A DNA stretch of 64,000 nucleotides from the NCBI RefSeq assembly GCF_006874625.1, contig NZ_CP030034.1, positions 3,844,001 through 3,908,000 of the forward strand. The letters are read 5' to 3'. The notes below the pieces were generated by a model that made no database searches, had not been told where the DNA came from, and was given only the letters and a program-made list of their open reading frames with translations. The stretch comes from Bdellovibrio sp. NC01. Its GTDB lineage: Bacteria; Bdellovibrionota; Bdellovibrionia; Bdellovibrionales; Bdellovibrionaceae. Positions within the stretch are counted from its first letter, which is position 1, and every line of letters begins with the position of its first letter. Position numbers and translations under genes: made by a program. Of this stretch, positions 61,290 to 64,000 are shown one piece after another.

Positions 61290-62810
61290 TTATACGAAGA
61301 AAATTTCGTATTGTTCGATATGGTAATTTGGTTCAATTTTAAACGCGACGGAACGACCGAGTTTCTTTTCGATGCCCTCTAGGCTTTCACCTTCCACTTC
61401 GTAGATCCAATCAACAACTTCGCTGTGACAGTGAACGACAACGTTGGTTTTTTTATTCGTCAGCATGTCGGCATCACGTTCAAGTTCGCGGAAGATCTCA
61501 TTCGCTACTGTTGATTTGCGTTTGATATAACCTTTACCATCGCAGTATGAACATGGTTCACACAAAGTTTTAATCAAACTTGGGCGAATACGTTTACGAG
61601 TCATTTCAACTAAGCCTAATTGTGACATCGACACGACGTTTGTGCGTGCGCGGTCACGACCCAATTCTTCAGCCAAAGTTTCCATGACTTTATCGCGGTG
61701 AGATTCTTTTTCCATATCGATGAAATCGATAATGATAATACCACCGCAGTTACGAATTCTAAGTTGATGGGCCGCCTCGCGAACCGCTTCCAGATTGGTT
61801 TTCAAGATTGTATCTTCAAGGTCTTTTTTACCTACGAATTTACCAGTGTTGACGTCAATCACCACCAAAGCTTCCGCTTCGTCGATCACGATGTAACCAC
61901 CCGACTTCAACCAAATCTTTCTTTCCATCGAACGTGAAATTTCGATGTCGATATCGTACAAATCGAAAAGAGGTTTTCTTTCTTCGTACAGCACGATGTT
62001 CTGCTTATACTTCGGCATGAATTGCGATACGAACTTCACAACTTTTTTGTGAATCTCGACATCGTCAACCCACACGCTTGTCACATCTTCAGACATCAAA
62101 TCGCGAAGCGCACGAAGTTCAACATCAAGCTCGGTGTGAAGTGCGCCTGGAGTTTTTTTCTTTTCGTAGTTTTTGAAAATCTCTTTGCTTAAACGATCCA
62201 AGTATTCGATGTCGGCTTTTAACATCTCTTCCGAAGCGCCGTCACCAGCAGTACGGACGATTACGCCGCCTGATGGATTGATTTTTTGTACAAGTTTGCG
62301 CAAACGTTCGCGTTCTTCTTCGTCTTCAATACGACGAGAAATCCCCAAGTGTCTTACCGTCGGCAAGAATACGACGAAGCGACCCGGCAACGAGATGTGC
62401 GTTGTTAAACGCGCGCCTTTTGTGCCCAGTGGATCTTTTGCCACTTGTACCAGGATCGATTGGCCTTCTTTAAGCAAATCTTGAATTGGAGTTTTGTTGT
62501 GATGACTTGGTGGTTTGTCATCATCGCCTTCCATTTCCAGTGGTTCGTCGCGATCGACGTTTGATAAGAAATTATCGTCAACGTCTTCGCGGATGTCGCC
62601 CACGTACAGGAACGCCGCTTTCTCTAGACCAATGTCTACGAACGCTGCTTGCATTCCCGGAAGAACACGGATCACCGTGCCACGATGAATGGACCCGACC
62701 AAAGTGGGTGAAGTTTTACGTTCAATTTTCAAATCTGATAAAACACCAGTGTCCACATAAGCGACTCGCGTTTCTTGAGGTCTTACATTGATGAGAATTT
62801 CAGCCGACAC
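61290..62810 (-). CDS. rng: Ribonuclease G/E family endoribonuclease
   Basis: 506 residues: S1 domain (LVGSIHRGTVIRVLPGMQAA), catalytic-site region with VVIDVNTGKFVGKKDLEDTI and IIIDFIDMEKESHR, and the zinc link CEPCSYCDGKGY. It lacks the long C-terminal scaffold of RNase E, so it is RNase G-like. An insertion of about 30 acidic residues interrupts the S1 domain (DGDDD-like region with DEPLEMEGDDDKPPS). GTG 62810 has a GGAGG site. Role: 16S rRNA 5' maturation and mRNA decay. Confidence 0.93.
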   Translation of the reverse strand: MSAEILINVRPQETRVAYVDTGVLSDLKIERKTSPTLVGSIHRGTVIRVLPGMQAAFVDIGLEKAAFLYVGDIREDVDDNFLSNVDRDEPLEMEGDDDKPPSHHNKTPIQDLLKEGQSILVQVAKDPLGTKGARLTTHISLPGRFVVFLPTVRHLGISRRIEDEEERERLRKLVQKINPSGGVIVRTAGDGASEEMLKADIEYLDRLSKEIFKNYEKKKTPGALHTELDVELRALRDLMSEDVTSVWVDDVEIHKKVVKFVSQFMPKYKQNIVLYEERKPLFDLYDIDIEISRSMERKIWLKSGGYIVIDEAEALVVIDVNTGKFVGKKDLEDTILKTNLEAVREAAHQLRIRNCGGIIIIDFIDMEKESHRDKVMETLAEELGRDRARTNVVSMSQLGLVEMTRKRIRPSLIKTLCEPCSYCDGKGYIKRKSTVANEIFRELERDADMLTNKKTNVVVHCHSEVVDWIYEVEGESLEGIEKKLGRSVAFKIEPNYHIEQYEIFFV

Positions 62811-62916
62811 GATAACCTCCGATGGTCCAGAAACAAGACTTCTAGCAAATAATATTCAATATTGAAACACAACTTGCCGAAAAGATCACTGAATTAGCAT
62901 CTTTATGGAGTGAATG

Positions 62917-64000
62917 ATGGCAACAATAGACGAACTGTTCAAACTCATGGTTGAGCAAGGAGCTTCCGACTTGCACGTGACAAGCGGTGCCGCACCGTAT
63001 TTGCGCCTCCATGGTAACATGGTTCCACTGAACTATCGCGAACTCACAAATCAAGACGTACAAGGTCTGATCTTCGAAATTCTTTCTGAAAAGCAAAAGA
63101 AAGCATTCGTGGAAAAATGGGAACTCGATTTCGCCTACACACTTGCAGGCATTGGTCGTTTCCGTTGCAACATCTTCATGCAACGCAAAGGCTTAGGCGC
63201 TGTGTTCCGTATTATCCCAGAGAAAATTAAAACAGCTCAAGAACTTGGTTTGCCTCCAGCAATCATGGACATGATCGATTGTGATCGTGGTTTGATTCTT
63301 GTGACAGGCCCAACAGGTTCCGGTAAATCAACAACGCTTGCGGCGATGATCCATCAAATCAACGCGACTCGCGAAGCACATATCATCACTGTTGAAGATC
63401 CGATCGAGTTCGTGCATCCAAATATTCGTTCTTTGGTGAATCAACGTGAAGTTGGTAGCCATACAAAAAGTTTCGGTAACGCCCTGAAAGCAGCTCTGCG
63501 TGAAGACCCAGATATCTTGCTTGTGGGTGAGTTGCGTGACTTAGAAACAATCTCTTTGGCATTAACAGCTGCAGAGACAGGTCATATCGTATTCGGTACT
63601 CTACATACGAATTCCGCTTCGAAAACAATCGATCGTATCATCGACGTTTTCCCTGCGGGTCAACAAGCACAAATCCGTACAATGCTTGCAGAAAGCTTGC
63701 GTGGAGTTGTGGCGCAAACGCTGTTCTCGCGCGCGGACGGTCAAGGCCGTGTTGCCGCTTACGAGATCATGAGAAACTCTAAAGCGATTGCCAATTTGAT
63801 TCGTGAAGGTAAAGTCCATCAAATCGCATCAGCAATGCAAACAGGTTCAAGCCAAGGTATGATTCTATTTGAAAAATACATTGAGGATCTTGTTAAAAAA
63901 GGAAAAGTCTCTGCATCTGATGCAAAGACTTTCTTGGGTCAAGCTGGTGGTGGCGATACTGTTGCAACAAGTGCAATGGGTGGCGCTGGTGGTATTCCGA
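62917..64000 (+). CDS. pilT: Twitching-motility retraction ATPase, cut by the right edge
   Basis: 361 codons are visible before the window ends; about 10-15 may be missing. PilT retracts type IV pili: Walker A LVTGPTGSGKSTTLAAMI, Asp box TVEDPIEFVHP, Walker B REDPDILLVGELRDLETI, His box GHIVFGTLHTNSASKTIDRI. AIRNLIRE-like motif appears as AIANLIREGK. ATG 62917 follows GGAG at six bases; a tandem ATG at 62914 is too close. In predators type IV pili are needed for prey entry (known for Bdellovibrio). It diverges from rng. Confidence 0.95.
   Translation, partial: MATIDELFKLMVEQGASDLHVTSGAAPYLRLHGNMVPLNYRELTNQDVQGLIFEILSEKQKKAFVEKWELDFAYTLAGIGRFRCNIFMQRKGLGAVFRIIPEKIKTAQELGLPPAIMDMIDCDRGLILVTGPTGSGKSTTLAAMIHQINATREAHIITVEDPIEFVHPNIRSLVNQREVGSHTKSFGNALKAALREDPDILLVGELRDLETISLALTAAETGHIVFGTLHTNSASKTIDRIIDVFPAGQQAQIRTMLAESLRGVVAQTLFSRADGQGRVAAYEIMRNSKAIANLIREGKVHQIASAMQTGSSQGMILFEKYIEDLVKKGKVSASDAKTFLGQAGGGDTVATSAMGGAGGIP

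Noticed and set aside
62842-63822. Reverse frames over the pilT region
   Set aside because: The forward frame is a full PilT with all ATPase motifs, merely cut at the window edge.

Overview
The window reads as a contiguous chromosomal stretch of a Bdellovibrio-like predatory bacterium (Bdellovibrionota). This is inferred from several traits: mid-range GC by eye, lysine/alanine-rich tails on ribosomal proteins, a twitching-motility pilT, several Flp/Tad-like pilus fragments, an ankyrin-catalase pair, and many secreted proteins of unknown function. Nothing indicates a plasmid, prophage, insertion sequence or CRISPR array. Coding density is very high. Genes overlap by ATGA or TAATG junctions in long operons.

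Layout. 1-5381: end of priA, a CFI-box protein, an FAD oxidoreductase and a membrane histidine kinase. 5382-5686: a long leader holding a rod-shaped RNA that may be 6S RNA or an rpsB leader. 5687-16842: a large forward cluster rpsB-tsf-pyrH-frr-uppS-cdsA-rseP-tsaB-(MinD-like)-(J/HTH protein)-rluD-pgeF-mpg, covering translation factors, undecaprenyl and phospholipid precursors, intramembrane proteolysis and tRNA modification. 16843-22232: two small exported proteins, tRNA-Phe(GAA), a reverse transsulfuration pair, a TadB/TadC-like pair and a 36-residue lysine-rich histone-H1-like peptide. 22422-26936 (reverse): an Mla-like lipid transporter with two ATPases, two permeases, one MCE protein and an outer-membrane barrel. 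27084-30083: mdh-sucC-sucD of the TCA cycle. 30181-40486: envelope and stress genes, including a TonB-like protein, a short CPA2 antiporter, ankyrin-catalase under an OxyR-like palindrome, a sugar epimerase, and a tail-fibre-like surface protein coupled to a LamG-type protein. 40501-47515: ndk, an RNA m5U methyltransferase, a PilF-like TPR lipoprotein, a RodZ-like protein, a GT39 glycosyltransferase, a degenerate PHP protein, a ferredoxin and a DnaQ-like exonuclease. 47620-59007: nadE, a DUF2203 protein, a Flp-type prepilin chimera, a TPR protein, rimO, a LolA-like protein, comF, a protein-glutaminase-like exported enzyme, then rlmH, a nadD-rsfS fusion, obgE, rpmA and rplU on the reverse strand. 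59346-64000: a large exported alanine-rich protein, RNase G, and pilT running off the right edge.

The most unusual signals are these: (i) genes without a Shine-Dalgarno whose start codon lies 5-8 nt after a -10 hexamer, including a divergent pair that appears to share one symmetric -10 element (50635/50655), suggesting leaderless transcripts; (ii) a NadD-RsfS fusion; (iii) H1-like lysine/alanine repeats both as a free peptide and as the tail of L21; (iv) an RseP with three PDZ repeats; (v) a double-ATPase/double-permease MCE locus; (vi) the 6S-like fold before rpsB.

All calls come from reading the sequence and the translated frames; no database or folding program was run.
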